Notes: generated by a model not told the origin, from the sequence alone. Positions 16,303-25,665 are shown, counted from the stretch's first letter. The stretch is 64,000 nt of DNA from Enterobacter soli ATCC BAA-2102 (GCF_001654845.1 NZ_LXES01000049.1:62001-126000); one strand, 5' to 3'. Numbers and translations are program-made.

Positions 16303-16451
16303 AATGGACCTTAGCGAGAAAGTTGAAACTCCATTTCAAATGATGATGGAGAAATGCTCATCCTGCAAAGTATTTTCCATAAAAATATGTTTGGAATTAC
16401 AACAAACTGACGACAGATTCAGCAATTGAACATTTTTACCTAAGATCAGGT

Positions 16452-16479
16452 TTGACAAAACTTTTTTCGCCGCTAAGAT
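16452..16479 (+). promoter_or_regulatory. Promoter of tRNA-Asn copy 4
   Basis: -35 TTGACA (16452-16457) and -10 TAAGAT (16474-16479) with 16-bp spacing. The upstream sequence is unlike that of copies 1 to 3 and the discriminator is less GC-rich, so expression may differ. Confidence 0.7.
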
Positions 16480-16495
16480 AAGCCTCCACAACGAT

Positions 16496-16571
16496 TCCTC
16501 TGTAGTTCAGTCGGTAGAACGGCGGACTGTTAATCCGTATGTCACTGGTTCGAGTCCAGTCAGAGGAGCCA
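16496..16571 (+). tRNA. asn tRNA: tRNA-Asn (GTT), copy 4
   Basis: The 76 nt are identical to the other copies, with anticodon GTT and an encoded CCA. Confidence 0.98.
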
Positions 16572-16578
16572 CATTCTG

Positions 16579-16606
16579 AAAAGCCTGCTTTTAAAGCAGG
16601 CTTTTT
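16579..16606 (+). terminator. Terminator of tRNA-Asn copy 4
   Basis: AAAAGCCTGCTTTT / AAAGCAGGCTTTTT after the tRNA. Confidence 0.85.
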
Positions 16607-16709
16607 GCTTTTCTCCGCCAGGCTACACGCCCCTCCTCCATCGAAGCGATTGCAGCCCCTGCAGTTCCCCCTTATGTTAAGCAATTCTCTTGTTGAATGG
16701 TGATGAAGC

Positions 16710-17045
16710 ATGAACCCTTTGTTTGTCTACGGCACGCTGCAACCAGGCCACTCAAACGCGCATATTCTGGAAAACATTGGTGGTGAATGGCTGCCTGGAT
16801 ACGTGAAAGGCACCTTTTACGCGCGCGGATGGGGTGCGGCGGCCGATTTCCCGGGGATTGTCCTGGATGAACACGGCGCGCGCGTTGACGGTTATCTGTT
16901 TGTCTCCAACAACCTTGAAACGCACTGGGCGATGCTGGACGAGTTTGAAGAGGGTTACGACCGGGTAGAAGTCAGTGCCACTACGGTGGAAGGTCAGCAG
17001 GTTACGGCGTGGATTTATCAATTACAGCAGCGTGCTGCGCGTTAA
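16710..17045 (+). CDS. Gamma-glutamylcyclotransferase-like (YtfP/AIG2) protein
   Basis: A 111-residue single-domain protein of the GGCT/AIG2 fold. The substrate-binding YGTLQPG signature is at residues 7-13. The later LDEFEEGYDR segment (76-85) holds the glutamate used as acid/base in the family, followed by the V-x-V strand and an AWIYQ C-terminal strand. Family members make 5-oxoproline from gamma-glutamyl peptides or amines, but the substrate is not known here. It stands alone, converging on tmaR across a shared terminator. Confidence 0.85.
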   Translation: MNPLFVYGTLQPGHSNAHILENIGGEWLPGYVKGTFYARGWGAAADFPGIVLDEHGARVDGYLFVSNNLETHWAMLDEFEEGYDRVEVSATTVEGQQVTAWIYQLQQRAAR

Positions 17046-17051
17046 AACTAA

Positions 17052-17079
17052 AAAGGCTCTCTGTTACCAGAGAGCCTTT
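17052..17079. terminator. Bidirectional terminator
   Basis: AAAGGCTCTCTG-TTAC-CAGAGAGCCTTT is a perfect 12-bp stem between two converging genes, with A and T runs on either side. Confidence 0.88.
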
Positions 17080-17096
17080 CTCACGTTCAGCAACGA

Positions 17097-17432
17097 TTAC
17101 TCGCTTTTTGCTTCACCGTTTTTGATTTCGCCCATTACTTTCAGCTTTTTGGAGATGTCGCGACGTTCTTTGGACAGCTCAGCATTTTTGATGATGTAGT
17201 CATCAACGCGGTCTTCATAGTCGCTCTTCATGCTGGCGATAATGCCCTGAATAGCTTCAACGCTCATACCTGGCTTGATGTAGTCGCTCAGGTTATCCAG
17301 CAGCAGAACACGTTTCTGGTTGTCACGGATCTTCTTCTCAACGTCCTGGATTTCACGCTGCAATTTGTTTTTGCGGCGGAACAGGCGGACGAATTCCAGA
17401 ACATCCTGGAACGAAGGCTTGGTAGTTTCCAT
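17097..17432 (-). CDS. tmaR: TmaR (YeeX), PTS enzyme I polar localiser
   Basis: A 111-residue, almost wholly helical protein with predicted coiled coils at about 18-45 and 83-101. TmaR clusters at cell poles and controls sugar uptake by sequestering enzyme I of the PTS. The tyrosine reported to be phosphorylated in E. coli (Tyr72) is present at the same number (KSDYEDRV). Monocistronic. Confidence 0.93.
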   Translation of the reverse strand: METTKPSFQDVLEFVRLFRRKNKLQREIQDVEKKIRDNQKRVLLLDNLSDYIKPGMSVEAIQGIIASMKSDYEDRVDDYIIKNAELSKERRDISKKLKVMGEIKNGEAKSE

Positions 17433-17600
17433 TTTTACACCCCTGATAATGTGAGATTCGGATTCGTTAAAGCAACCGTTGTAACAGTAACCTTACTGAC
17501 AGCGCTCGCGAATGACAATGAGTATATCGTTTAAAGCTATCATAACCCCAATTGCTGCTGAATCGAAGCAGCAGGCGTCACATAAGGCGATGGCTGCTTT

Positions 17601-18659
17601 TTATTTGCGCAGCGCCCGGCAGATCAGATGCGACAAAAGTTCCAGCTGGCGTGCCAGCTCCATGCTCAACCAGACATAGCCGTGGATCGGCGTTTCAGCC
17701 ACATTGTCGCTCTGGCGTTCGTTGATAAGCTGCTTCAGCTCGGCAACGATTTCAGTCAGGCGCTCGCTGTTCGCCAGAATAGGCTGCGGGTTCCCTTCAT
17801 AGAGTGCGTGAGCAATGGTTAACAACGTCTGTTGCGTCATCTGCTGCGTCTCTTTCAGCGTGTGTGCGTTAAGCATCAGCAGATGGCTGGGTCGAGAAGC
17901 CCAGTGCGCGTTGATTTGCAATTCAAGCATACAGACAAGATTACGACTCACCGTCTGAATCGCTTCGAAAACAGATTTCTGGATGTGCGTTTCCTTGCTG
18001 GCCGGGGTAATCAGCCCCCGCATCTTAACCACGTCATTGAGGATTTTTTGCAGATGCTTTTCAAGGCGCGGGCGCTCAACCAGATTAGGGGAAAAACCGG
18101 TCTGATAGACCCGGTTAAAGGCCATGACGTAGTTTGCCATCTGAATACGCCAGTGCAGGAAAGCGCGCTGCGGCCAAATGCCGGTGAACAGCATAGCCAG
18201 CAGCGAGCCAAGAATAACGTCTCCGCTTCGCCAGAGCGCGGTGGTCATATCCCCCGCGGGGGCACCCACCACCACCGAAAGCGTGATGCCAATCAGCAGT
18301 GCCTGATACGGTTTTTTCCCCAGCGCCAGCCAGCCGCAGAGGAACATAGCGCCGGCGCACCACGCCAGCATGACCGGAAACGAGATAAGTTCCAGTTTCA
18401 GGGCAATAAGACCCAGTGCAGAGCCTAAAACAGTGCCACCGATACGCTCAAAAGCCCGCGGGACGACATTTCCCCAGAACGAGATTGGCCCCATGATGAC
18501 CACCAGCGTGATCAGCGGCCACGTCCCTTCCGGGACATTCAGCAAGCGCACCAGTACAAAAGTTAGTACAAAGGCCAGCGCGATGCGGCAACCATGCACA
18601 ACGCGGTAGTGTTGATACAACCGAATTTCAAACGGCGTTAATGATTTGTCGGGACGCAC
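17601..18659 (-). CDS. yeeA: YeeA, FUSC-family inner-membrane protein
   Basis: A 352-residue protein with six hydrophobic segments in the first half and a cytoplasmic helical second half, in the FUSC/aromatic acid exporter-like family. Its transport role is unproven. The start chosen is GTG at 18659, preceded by GGAGAG at good spacing; it gives a length and N-terminus (VRPDKSLTPFE) equal to E. coli YeeA. An upstream ATG at 18683 would add eight unrelated residues. Conserved stretches include MGPISFWGNVVPRAFERIGGT and WRSGDVILGSLLAMLFTG. Confidence 0.9.
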   Translation of the reverse strand: MRPDKSLTPFEIRLYQHYRVVHGCRIALAFVLTFVLVRLLNVPEGTWPLITLVVIMGPISFWGNVVPRAFERIGGTVLGSALGLIALKLELISFPVMLAWCAGAMFLCGWLALGKKPYQALLIGITLSVVVGAPAGDMTTALWRSGDVILGSLLAMLFTGIWPQRAFLHWRIQMANYVMAFNRVYQTGFSPNLVERPRLEKHLQKILNDVVKMRGLITPASKETHIQKSVFEAIQTVSRNLVCMLELQINAHWASRPSHLLMLNAHTLKETQQMTQQTLLTIAHALYEGNPQPILANSERLTEIVAELKQLINERQSDNVAETPIHGYVWLSMELARQLELLSHLICRALRK

Positions 18660-18700
18660 ACCCGCTCTCCAGCAGCTCGGCAAACCACAATTGTACTGTG

Positions 18701-18733
18701 TTTTCAGCCGGGCGGATCACACCCGGCTGAAAA
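18701..18733. repeat. Inverted repeat between sbmC and yeeA
   Basis: TTTTCAGCCGGG (18701-18712) and CCCGGCTGAAAA (18722-18733) form a 12-bp perfect stem with a 9-nt loop, 19 bp past the sbmC stop codon. No clear U-tract follows, so it may act as a weak terminator or a 3'-end stabiliser. Confidence 0.6.
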
Positions 18734-18751
18734 ACCCTGCGTTTACCAGGA

Positions 18752-19225
18752 TTAACCCGCTTTGTGCTCAACGGCAACGTACATTTCAATGTCCCAGTAA
18801 CCGTCTGCATTACCATCGTTCAGATAGCGTTCAAAGCAGGGCTTAGGAGCACACTGATAGTGGTGGTCCTGCAATAGAGAGTTGAAGAATTGATACCAGG
18901 GCGTCGCAAAATCAAAATTCTCAACCCTGGCAGTAGCAACAGCGTAATCGCCGGCGGCGATTTCAGTCATCATCACCCCTTCGCTGTTCTCGGGAATGGC
19001 AAAATCTTCCGGCACCGTTACCGCCGTGTCACAGCGCAATTTCTCTGCCGGGACGACATCCGGGTTATCGTAATAAACAGCAACCCATTCCAGTGGCTGG
19101 ATCTGACGCCCGTCAACCCACATGACCAGTTGTTCAAAGCCCTGTTTTACCGTTTTTTCCCACGGCCCGACCAGGTGAAAGCCCGCGATTTTACGTTTCT
19201 GTTGCTGCCTGATGCTGTAGTCCAT
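18752..19225 (-). CDS. sbmC: SbmC (GyrI), DNA gyrase inhibitor
   Basis: SbmC is an SOS-induced protein that binds gyrase and protects it from microcin B17 and other gyrase poisons. Its GyrI-like fold has 157 residues, the E. coli length, when started at the ATG at 19225 after GGAGGC. A longer frame to 19258 would start inside the LexA site. Conserved segments are AGFHLVGPWE, VAVYYDNPD and the C-terminal DGYWDIEMYVAV. Confidence 0.95.
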   Translation of the reverse strand: MDYSIRQQQKRKIAGFHLVGPWEKTVKQGFEQLVMWVDGRQIQPLEWVAVYYDNPDVVPAEKLRCDTAVTVPEDFAIPENSEGVMMTEIAAGDYAVATARVENFDFATPWYQFFNSLLQDHHYQCAPKPCFERYLNDGNADGYWDIEMYVAVEHKAG

Positions 19226-19240
19226 GCTGCCTCCGTTTAT

Positions 19241-19260
19241 TACTGTATATTTATACACTA
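19241..19260 (-). promoter_or_regulatory. LexA (SOS) box of sbmC
   Basis: TACTGTATATTTATACACTA matches the LexA consensus CTG-TATATATA-CAG except for one outer base (CAC). It lies 16 bp upstream of the sbmC start, so LexA would block its promoter or early transcription. Confidence 0.88.
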
Positions 19261-19356
19261 TAAATCAGATTTTATATGCACAACAAATGAGGAGTGTTTA
19301 TTATGTGAGCAGACTCGCATCCCTGCCAGTCTACTGAAAGCGGTTAACCCACGCGG

Positions 19357-20523
19357 TTAGATTTTGTGGTGCAGGTAGTCGCCAAGACGTGAGAATAAGC
19401 CCCCTTTATCAACGCTTTCCAGCGTGACCAGCGGCCAGTGCGCCACAACCTTATCCCGGTCGTAGAGCTGAATTTCCCCTACTCGCTGATGCGCTGCAAT
19501 CGGCGCTTCCAGCTCTTTTTTATCCAGCACATATTTCGCTTTGATGTTTGGTACTTCTGCTTTAGGCAAAGCCAGCCAGAAATCCTGATCCGTGCCGAGC
19601 GTTACCTGCTCTTTATCGCCGTACCAGATACGCTCTGTACCCACTTTTTTACCATTATGCAGGATCTGCACCGTATCGAAATTCTGTTGCCCCCAGTGCA
19701 GCAGCTTACGTGCCTGATCTTCACGGCCTTTCGGGCTATCGGCCCCCATCACCACCGCAATTAAGCGGCGCTGACCGTCTACGGCAGAGGCAATCAGGTT
19801 AAAGCCTGCCCCGGATGTGTGCCCTGTTTTCAACCCGTCCACGTTCATGGTTTTATCCCACAGCAGGCCGTTACGGTTCTGCTGGGTGATCCCATTCCAG
19901 GTCAGGCTCTTTTCGCTATACATATGGTAAAAATCAGGTTCGCCATGAATGATTGCCCGGGACAGAACCGCCAGGTCATAAGCGGAGCTGTGCTGTCCCG
20001 GCGCATCCAGACCATGAACCGTTTCGAAGTGCGTGTCGCGCAGATTCAGCTTTTGCACGTAGTCGTTCATCATGTTGACGAACTGCGGCTGGCCGCCCGC
20101 CACATGGTCTGCCAGCGCCACACAGGCGTCGTTACCGGAATCGACAATTAAGCCCCGGCTCAGGTCACGGACGGACACACGATCGCCTGGTTTCAGGAAC
20201 ATCAGAGATGAGCCATCAAACACCGGGTTCCCTTTCGCCCACGCATCGCGACCTACGGTGACGATATCGTCCGGGGAAATTCGGTGGCCATCAATGGCAC
20301 GATCGACAACATATCCCGTCATCAGCTTTGTCAGGCTCGCCGGATTGCGTTGCTGATGTTCGTTGCCCGCCGTTAAAATTTGACCAGTGGTGTAATCCAT
20401 CAGTACCCAGGATCCTGCCTGGATAGCGGGTGGCTGCGGTGAAAAATCCAGCGGATCGGCAGCCAGCGCAGATGAGATACTCGAAGCGAGTAAAGAAACA
20501 GCAATAAACAGACGGCGTTTCAA
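19357..20523 (-). CDS. dacD: DacD, D-alanyl-D-alanine carboxypeptidase (PBP6b)
   Basis: A 388-residue periplasmic low-molecular-weight penicillin-binding protein trimming the terminal D-Ala from pentapeptides. It has a signal peptide of about 21 residues (SSALAADP). The active-site motifs are SLTK (residues 63-66, nucleophile Ser63), SGN (129-131) and KTG (232-234). The PBP5-type beta-rich domain follows, and a C-terminal amphipathic anchor (about 370-388, LFSRLGDYLHHKI) tethers it to the membrane. Confidence 0.95.
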   Translation of the reverse strand: MKRRLFIAVSLLASSISSALAADPLDFSPQPPAIQAGSWVLMDYTTGQILTAGNEHQQRNPASLTKLMTGYVVDRAIDGHRISPDDIVTVGRDAWAKGNPVFDGSSLMFLKPGDRVSVRDLSRGLIVDSGNDACVALADHVAGGQPQFVNMMNDYVQKLNLRDTHFETVHGLDAPGQHSSAYDLAVLSRAIIHGEPDFYHMYSEKSLTWNGITQQNRNGLLWDKTMNVDGLKTGHTSGAGFNLIASAVDGQRRLIAVVMGADSPKGREDQARKLLHWGQQNFDTVQILHNGKKVGTERIWYGDKEQVTLGTDQDFWLALPKAEVPNIKAKYVLDKKELEAPIAAHQRVGEIQLYDRDKVVAHWPLVTLESVDKGGLFSRLGDYLHHKI

Positions 20524-20732
20524 CGGTATATCCTCAGGTCATTAAAAATCGTTGACCTTTTTACGGGACTTCTGATGTCGTTACCTGCCTTAATTGCAAA
20601 AAAATGTGACAAGCAACATGTTTTACCTGAAGCCATCTCGCAAATTTCGCGCCTCAGGGCGCTTTTTATTCGGCCTGTACACCACGATCGTTTACCATAG
20701 TGGCGTCAATTTTTAACAGGATGGTATTACTG

Positions 20733-22157
20733 GTGTCTGACTCTTCCGCGCGCCCAACATTTTTATTCCACGATTATGAAACCTTTGGCACCCACCCGGC
20801 GCTGGACAGGCCATCCCAGTTTGCCGCCATCCGTACCGATGAAGATTTCAATATCATTGGCGAGCCGGAAGTTTTTTACTGCAAGCCCGCTGATGACTAC
20901 CTGCCGCAGCCCGGTGCTGTGATGGTGACCGGCATTACGCCGCAGGAAGCGCGGGATAAAGGGGTTAACGAGGCCGGCTTTGCTCGCCGCATCCACGATC
21001 TGTTCACCGTTCCGAATACCTGTGTGGTGGGTTACAACAACATCCGCTTTGATGATGAAGTGACGCGCAACATCTTCTACCGTAATTTTTACGATCCGTA
21101 CGCCTGGAGCTGGCAGAACCGCAATTCGCGCTGGGATTTGCTCGATATCATGCGCGCCTGCTATGCGCTGCGCCCGGAGGGGATCAACTGGCCGGAAAAC
21201 GACGATGGCTTGCCCAGTTTCAGACTGGAACACCTCACTCGCGCCAACGGCATTGAACACAGCAATGCCCACGATGCGATGGCGGACGTTTACGCCACTA
21301 TCGCCATGGCAAAACTGGTGAAGGCTGCGCAGCCGCGCCTGTTTGAGTACCTGTTAAGCCATCGCAGCAAACACAAGCTCACCACGCTGATTGATGTCCC
21401 GCAGATGAAACCGCTGGTGCATATTTCCGGGATGTTTGGTGCCTGGCGCGGGAATACCAGCTGGGTTGCCCCGCTGGCCTGGCACCCTGACAATCGCAAT
21501 GCGGTGATTATGGTCGATCTGGCGGGCGATATTTCACCCCTGCTGGAGCTCGACAGCGATACGCTGCGCGAGCGGCTGTATACCCCAAAAAACGAACTCG
21601 GCGATCTGCCCGCGGTTCCGGTCAAACTGGTGCACATCAACAAATGTCCGGTACTGGCGCAGGCTAATACACTGCGCCCGGAAGATGCCGACCGGCTGGG
21701 GATAAACCGTCAGCACTGCCTGGATAACCTCAAAGTGCTGCGTGAAAACCCAGAGGTGCGCGAAAAAGTGGTCGCTATTTTTGCCGAAGCAGAGCCATTT
21801 GTGGCATCTGAAAACGTCGATGCACAACTGTATAACGGCTTTTTCAGCGATGCGGACCGCACCGCCATGAACATCATCCTGAACACCGAACCGCGTAACT
21901 TGCCGGCGCTGGATATCACCTTCGCTGACAAACGCATCGAGAAACTGATGTTTAATTACCGGGCGCGCAACTATCCCGGTACGCTGGATGAGGTGGAGCA
22001 AGAACGCTGGCTCCAGCATCGCCGTAACGTCTTTACACCAGAGTACCTTCAGCACTACGCCCAGGAACTTGAGTCGTTATATAACCAGTACGAAGGCAAT
22101 GCTGAAAAACAGGCTCTGTTGAAAGCCCTGTTCCAGTACGCACAAGAGATAGTCTGA
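20733..22157 (+). CDS. sbcB: Exonuclease I (SbcB)
   Basis: A 3'-5' single-strand DNA exonuclease acting in mismatch repair and recombination. The DEDD exonuclease residues are visible in FHDYETFGTHP (Asp/Glu) and HSNAHDAMADVYATI; the SH3-like and C-terminal domains follow. The start chosen is GTG at 20733: AGGATGG lies about 8 nt upstream, and the product is 474 residues against 475 in E. coli. The ATG at 20721 overlaps that ribosome binding site. Confidence 0.95.
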   Translation: MSDSSARPTFLFHDYETFGTHPALDRPSQFAAIRTDEDFNIIGEPEVFYCKPADDYLPQPGAVMVTGITPQEARDKGVNEAGFARRIHDLFTVPNTCVVGYNNIRFDDEVTRNIFYRNFYDPYAWSWQNRNSRWDLLDIMRACYALRPEGINWPENDDGLPSFRLEHLTRANGIEHSNAHDAMADVYATIAMAKLVKAAQPRLFEYLLSHRSKHKLTTLIDVPQMKPLVHISGMFGAWRGNTSWVAPLAWHPDNRNAVIMVDLAGDISPLLELDSDTLRERLYTPKNELGDLPAVPVKLVHINKCPVLAQANTLRPEDADRLGINRQHCLDNLKVLRENPEVREKVVAIFAEAEPFVASENVDAQLYNGFFSDADRTAMNIILNTEPRNLPALDITFADKRIEKLMFNYRARNYPGTLDEVEQERWLQHRRNVFTPEYLQHYAQELESLYNQYEGNAEKQALLKALFQYAQEIV

Positions 22158-22170
22158 ATGACAGGTATAA

Positions 22171-22203
22171 AAAAGCCGGAGGCGATGTCTCCGGCTTTTT
22201 TTT
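22171..22203. terminator. Bidirectional terminator between sbcB and plaP
   Basis: The stem AAAAGCCGGAG / CTCCGGCTTTT has a 7-nt loop, with A residues before and eight T residues after. It serves sbcB and, in reverse, the converging plaP. Confidence 0.88.
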
Positions 22204-22241
22204 GCCCGCTGACGCGGGCCTAAAGATTTACTGGCAAGTCG

Positions 22242-23600
22242 TTATGCAACGTCTTCGTACTGAGGAACCGGGTTGCGGAAGCTTTTGGTTACGCAAGCCA
22301 GATAAATCAGACCAATAGCGCCCCAGATCAGACCCAGAACCATTGAGCTTTCTTCCAGGTTAATCCACAGCGCACCAACGGTCAGCGCACCACATACCGG
22401 CAGGAACAGGTAGTTGAAGTGGTCTTTCAGCGTTTTGTTGCGCTTCTCACGGATCCAGAACTGAGAGATCACGGAGAGGTTAACGAAGGTAAATGCCACC
22501 AGCGCACCGAAGTTAATCAGCGCAGTTGCGGTTACCAGGTCAAAGTTGATGGCCAGAAGTGCTATAGCACCCACCAGCAGCACGTTCCAGGCCGGAGTAC
22601 GCCATTTCGGATGAACGTAGCCGAAGAAACGGGTCGGGAACACACCGTCACGGCCCATCACGTACATCAGACGAGAGACACCTGCGTGCGCCGCCATACC
22701 GGAAGCCAGAACGGTGACGCTTGAGAAGATCAGCACGCCCCACTGGAAGGTCTTGCCTGCAACGTACAGCATGATTTCAGGCTGTGACGCATCCGGATCT
22801 TTAAAGCGAGAGATATCCGGGAAGTACAGCTGCAGGAAGTAAGAAGCACCAATGAAAATGATGCCGCCAATCAGCGCGGTCAGGAAGATGGCGCGAGGGA
22901 TCACACGCTCTGCATCTTTCGTCTCTTCAGACAGAGAAGAGATACCGTCGAAGCCCAGGAACGAGAAGCACAGGATAGTCGCACCGGTAATCATCGGCAC
23001 AACGTGCGCACCTTCAGACCAGAACGGACGCGTGCTGGCCAGCGTACCTGCGCCTTCACCGTGGGACACACCGTAGATGATCATGCCAACAATGACGGAA
23101 ACAATGCCCATTTGCAGGATAACAATCAGGGTGTTGAAGTTCGCAACGGTCTTGATGCTGCGCAGGTTAGAGATGGTCATAAAGGCCACCAGCGCAACAA
23201 CGAAGATCCACGATGGTACGGAAGGCACCAGCGCTTCGAAGTAAATTTTTGCCAGCAGAATGTTGATCATCGGCATGAACAGGTAGTCCAGCAGAGATGA
23301 CCAGCCCACCATAAAGCCAACCGCCGGGCTAATGGATTTCTGAGCGTAGGTGTAGGCAGAGCCAGCAGACGGGAAACGGCGAACCAGTTTACCGTAGCTC
23401 AGCGCTGTAAACAGAATGGCGACCAGCGCAAAGGCGTACGCCGTTGCAACGTGACCGTCAGTAAGGCCTGATACGATACCGAATGTATCGAACAGCGTCA
23501 TTGGTTGCATATAGGCTAGGCCCATCATAACAACCGGAATCAACGTAAGTGTTTTACGTAATTCCACGCGAGAGGTTTTTGGAGTTGCGTTAAGCGACAT
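22242..23600 (-). CDS. plaP: PlaP, putrescine importer (APC family)
   Basis: A 452-residue inner-membrane amino acid-polyamine-organocation transporter. PlaP (YeeF) takes up putrescine and supports pili-driven surface motility in E. coli. About twelve membrane segments are seen, starting at LIPVVMMGLAYMQPMTLFDTFGI. The APC signature FLGFDGISSLSEETKDAERVIPRAI is at about residues 213-236. It stands alone; the 272-bp upstream gap to yeeY carries the yeeY terminator. Confidence 0.93.
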   Translation of the reverse strand: MSLNATPKTSRVELRKTLTLIPVVMMGLAYMQPMTLFDTFGIVSGLTDGHVATAYAFALVAILFTALSYGKLVRRFPSAGSAYTYAQKSISPAVGFMVGWSSLLDYLFMPMINILLAKIYFEALVPSVPSWIFVVALVAFMTISNLRSIKTVANFNTLIVILQMGIVSVIVGMIIYGVSHGEGAGTLASTRPFWSEGAHVVPMITGATILCFSFLGFDGISSLSEETKDAERVIPRAIFLTALIGGIIFIGASYFLQLYFPDISRFKDPDASQPEIMLYVAGKTFQWGVLIFSSVTVLASGMAAHAGVSRLMYVMGRDGVFPTRFFGYVHPKWRTPAWNVLLVGAIALLAINFDLVTATALINFGALVAFTFVNLSVISQFWIREKRNKTLKDHFNYLFLPVCGALTVGALWINLEESSMVLGLIWGAIGLIYLACVTKSFRNPVPQYEDVA

Positions 23601-23750
23601 GGTTAATCTCCTTTACGGTGATAACCGCCACGTAAGCGAAAAATTGCCCCATTTTCTGTATTCCTCAGCGACAACAACTGTCGGATTTTAGTAAATATCT
23701 ATCCGGTACGAAGCCCGGCCTCTTGGTTTTTAGTTTCGTTTCGTACATGC

Positions 23751-23790
23751 AAAAAAAAATAACCGACGCCTTTTATATCGTCGATTATTC
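23751..23790 (-). terminator. Terminator of yeeY
   Basis: On the minus strand AATAATCGACG pairs with CGTCGGTTATT around a 10-nt loop and runs into nine T residues, about 85 bp downstream of the yeeY stop codon. The rest of 23601-23872 shows no gene. Confidence 0.75.
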
Positions 23791-23872
23791 ATTTGTTTGC
23801 AGCGGCCGCATTTTGCCCTATTCCAGATACAAAAGGCAATACATTGAGAAGCACAACAATAATTTCTTTTCA

Positions 23873-24802
23873 CTAACCGGTTGATTTCTCAACATCAGGT
23901 GGAGTGTAAACCGTAGCAATAGCACTATTTGCTAAAATTTCGGCTCGCCACCAGGCGCTTGCAAGCCCGGCGGTTTGTTCATTCCAGCCTACCCACACAG
24001 ATTCATTATTACTTTGCGCGACGACCTGTTTCTCAACCAGTGCACCGCTTTCAATATATCGTTGCGCCAAATAACGCGGAAGGTAGCCGCATCCGAGCCC
24101 GCTTATTTGCAGCTCAAGCTTGGTTTTAAAATCGAATACCGTAATCGCTTCCTGGCAATCAAGCTGCTGCGAAGGCGTCGTATATTCAGGGTGTGAGCTG
24201 TCCCCCACCACAATTGCCCTAAAGCCTCTGATGGTACGCCGATTAATCGGCTCAGGCTCTTGCGCTAACGGATGATGAGGCGCAACGGCAAATACCTGCT
24301 CCAGGATGCCCAGCCGCGCAAAACCGAAATCGCTCAGTTGAGGTGGCTCATGCAACGCGCCAACAATGATATCCGCCCTCCCCTGGGTTAACGCATCCCA
24401 AGAGCCACCAAGGACGCCATTAATAAAGATTAACCGGGTTACGCTATGGCGCTGATAAAACGCTTCGATAAGCGGCGTCAGAAGAGAGAAAGGGAACGTA
24501 TCATCAACACCTATCACCAGCTCATTTTCCCAGCCCTGATGAAGCTTGATGGCTTGTTTTTCCAGTTCACGCACCGTGTGAAGAACTTCCCGCCCTTTTT
24601 CCAGCAGCATCTGTCCGGTACGGGTAAAACGCGCACGATGCCCGGAGCGATCGAGAAGCTGGATATTCAGATCGCTTTCCAGTTTATGTACGGTGTAACT
24701 CAGCGCGGAAGGCGTTTTGTAGAGCTTCGCCGATGCAGCGGCGAAGCTCCCCTCTTTTTCCAGCGCATCCAGGATAATAAGAACATCCAGCAACGGTTTC
24801 AT
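23873..24802 (-). CDS. yeeY: YeeY, LysR-type regulator
   Basis: A 309-residue LysR-family transcription factor of unassigned target. The start MKPLLDVLIIL (ATG at 24802) matches E. coli YeeY; the upstream frame adds 13 residues that overlap the yeeZ end. The helix-turn-helix is at about residues 16-40 (SFAAASAKLYKTPSALSYTVHKLE) and the effector-binding domain is at 90-295. It is downstream of yeeZ in the same direction. Confidence 0.9.
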   Translation of the reverse strand: MKPLLDVLIILDALEKEGSFAAASAKLYKTPSALSYTVHKLESDLNIQLLDRSGHRARFTRTGQMLLEKGREVLHTVRELEKQAIKLHQGWENELVIGVDDTFPFSLLTPLIEAFYQRHSVTRLIFINGVLGGSWDALTQGRADIIVGALHEPPQLSDFGFARLGILEQVFAVAPHHPLAQEPEPINRRTIRGFRAIVVGDSSHPEYTTPSQQLDCQEAITVFDFKTKLELQISGLGCGYLPRYLAQRYIESGALVEKQVVAQSNNESVWVGWNEQTAGLASAWWRAEILANSAIATVYTPPDVEKSTG

Positions 24803-24840
24803 GTTCGCCCCCAAGCGGCGTGCGCCCCCCGCTGATGGCA

Positions 24841-25665
24841 TTATTCCATGGGCATCACCAGCGGATCGGGATACTGATACTCAAATCCCAGTTCATGACA
24901 AATACGATTGCCATCAATGACTTTGCCTTTACTTTCACCCTGCGCATCACCAAAAACAGGTGGTGCAAGACCCAACTGACGCGCCATCAGCGGATAAAAT
25001 GTGCGTCGCGAAGGATGAGAGGGTGCACATATATTATAGATGTGCCCACCCTTCGGAGCCTGTAACAACAGCTCAATTGCACCGATGACATCCTCAAGAT
25101 GCACAAGATTGACGCCATGTTGCCCGTCAGGCGCCGATTTCCCGGCAAAGAAACGCCCAGGATGACGCCCCGGCCCCACCAGCCCCGCCAGACGCAAAAT
25201 ATCCACCTGAGTACCGGGCAGATTATGCAGCCAGTCTTCCAGTTCTTTCAGTACCCGGCCACTGGCGGTAACCGGCTGGCGCGCAGTGCTCTCTTTCACG
25301 GTGCCATCGATATCACCGTACACCGATGTCGAGCTGGTAAAAATTATGCGCGGAACATGGTGTGCAAGTGCGCTATCGACAATCTCTTGTACCGCCTGTA
25401 AGTAGAAGGACTCACCGGGGCCACTGCGTCTTGCCGGGAGCGTTATAACCAGCGCATCAACGCCCATTAACACATCCAGATCGTCAGCGTCACACACCAG
25501 CTCCGGTTCCAGGCGCAGTTCGATACCATCGATACCGCACATCCGCGCCGCTTCGACCCCGTCCGCAGTGGTTTTACTCCCGGTCACTTGCCAGCCTTTC
25601 GCTGCTAATGACATTGCCAGTGGCATTCCTAGCCACCCTAAACCGACAATCGCGACCTTTTTCAT
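24841..25665 (-). CDS. yeeZ: YeeZ, NAD(P)-binding epimerase/dehydratase-like protein
   Basis: A 274-residue Rossmann-fold protein of the extended short-chain dehydrogenase type; its substrate is unknown. The dinucleotide motif GLGWLGMPLA is at residues 8-17. TSSTSVYGD (about 118-126) aligns with the epimerase SST/YxxxK region, but the usual YxxxK lysine is not evident. The ATG at 25665 is chosen for length identity with E. coli. It is divergent from the his operon. Confidence 0.88.
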   Translation of the reverse strand: MKKVAIVGLGWLGMPLAMSLAAKGWQVTGSKTTADGVEAARMCGIDGIELRLEPELVCDADDLDVLMGVDALVITLPARRSGPGESFYLQAVQEIVDSALAHHVPRIIFTSSTSVYGDIDGTVKESTARQPVTASGRVLKELEDWLHNLPGTQVDILRLAGLVGPGRHPGRFFAGKSAPDGQHGVNLVHLEDVIGAIELLLQAPKGGHIYNICAPSHPSRRTFYPLMARQLGLAPPVFGDAQGESKGKVIDGNRICHELGFEYQYPDPLVMPME

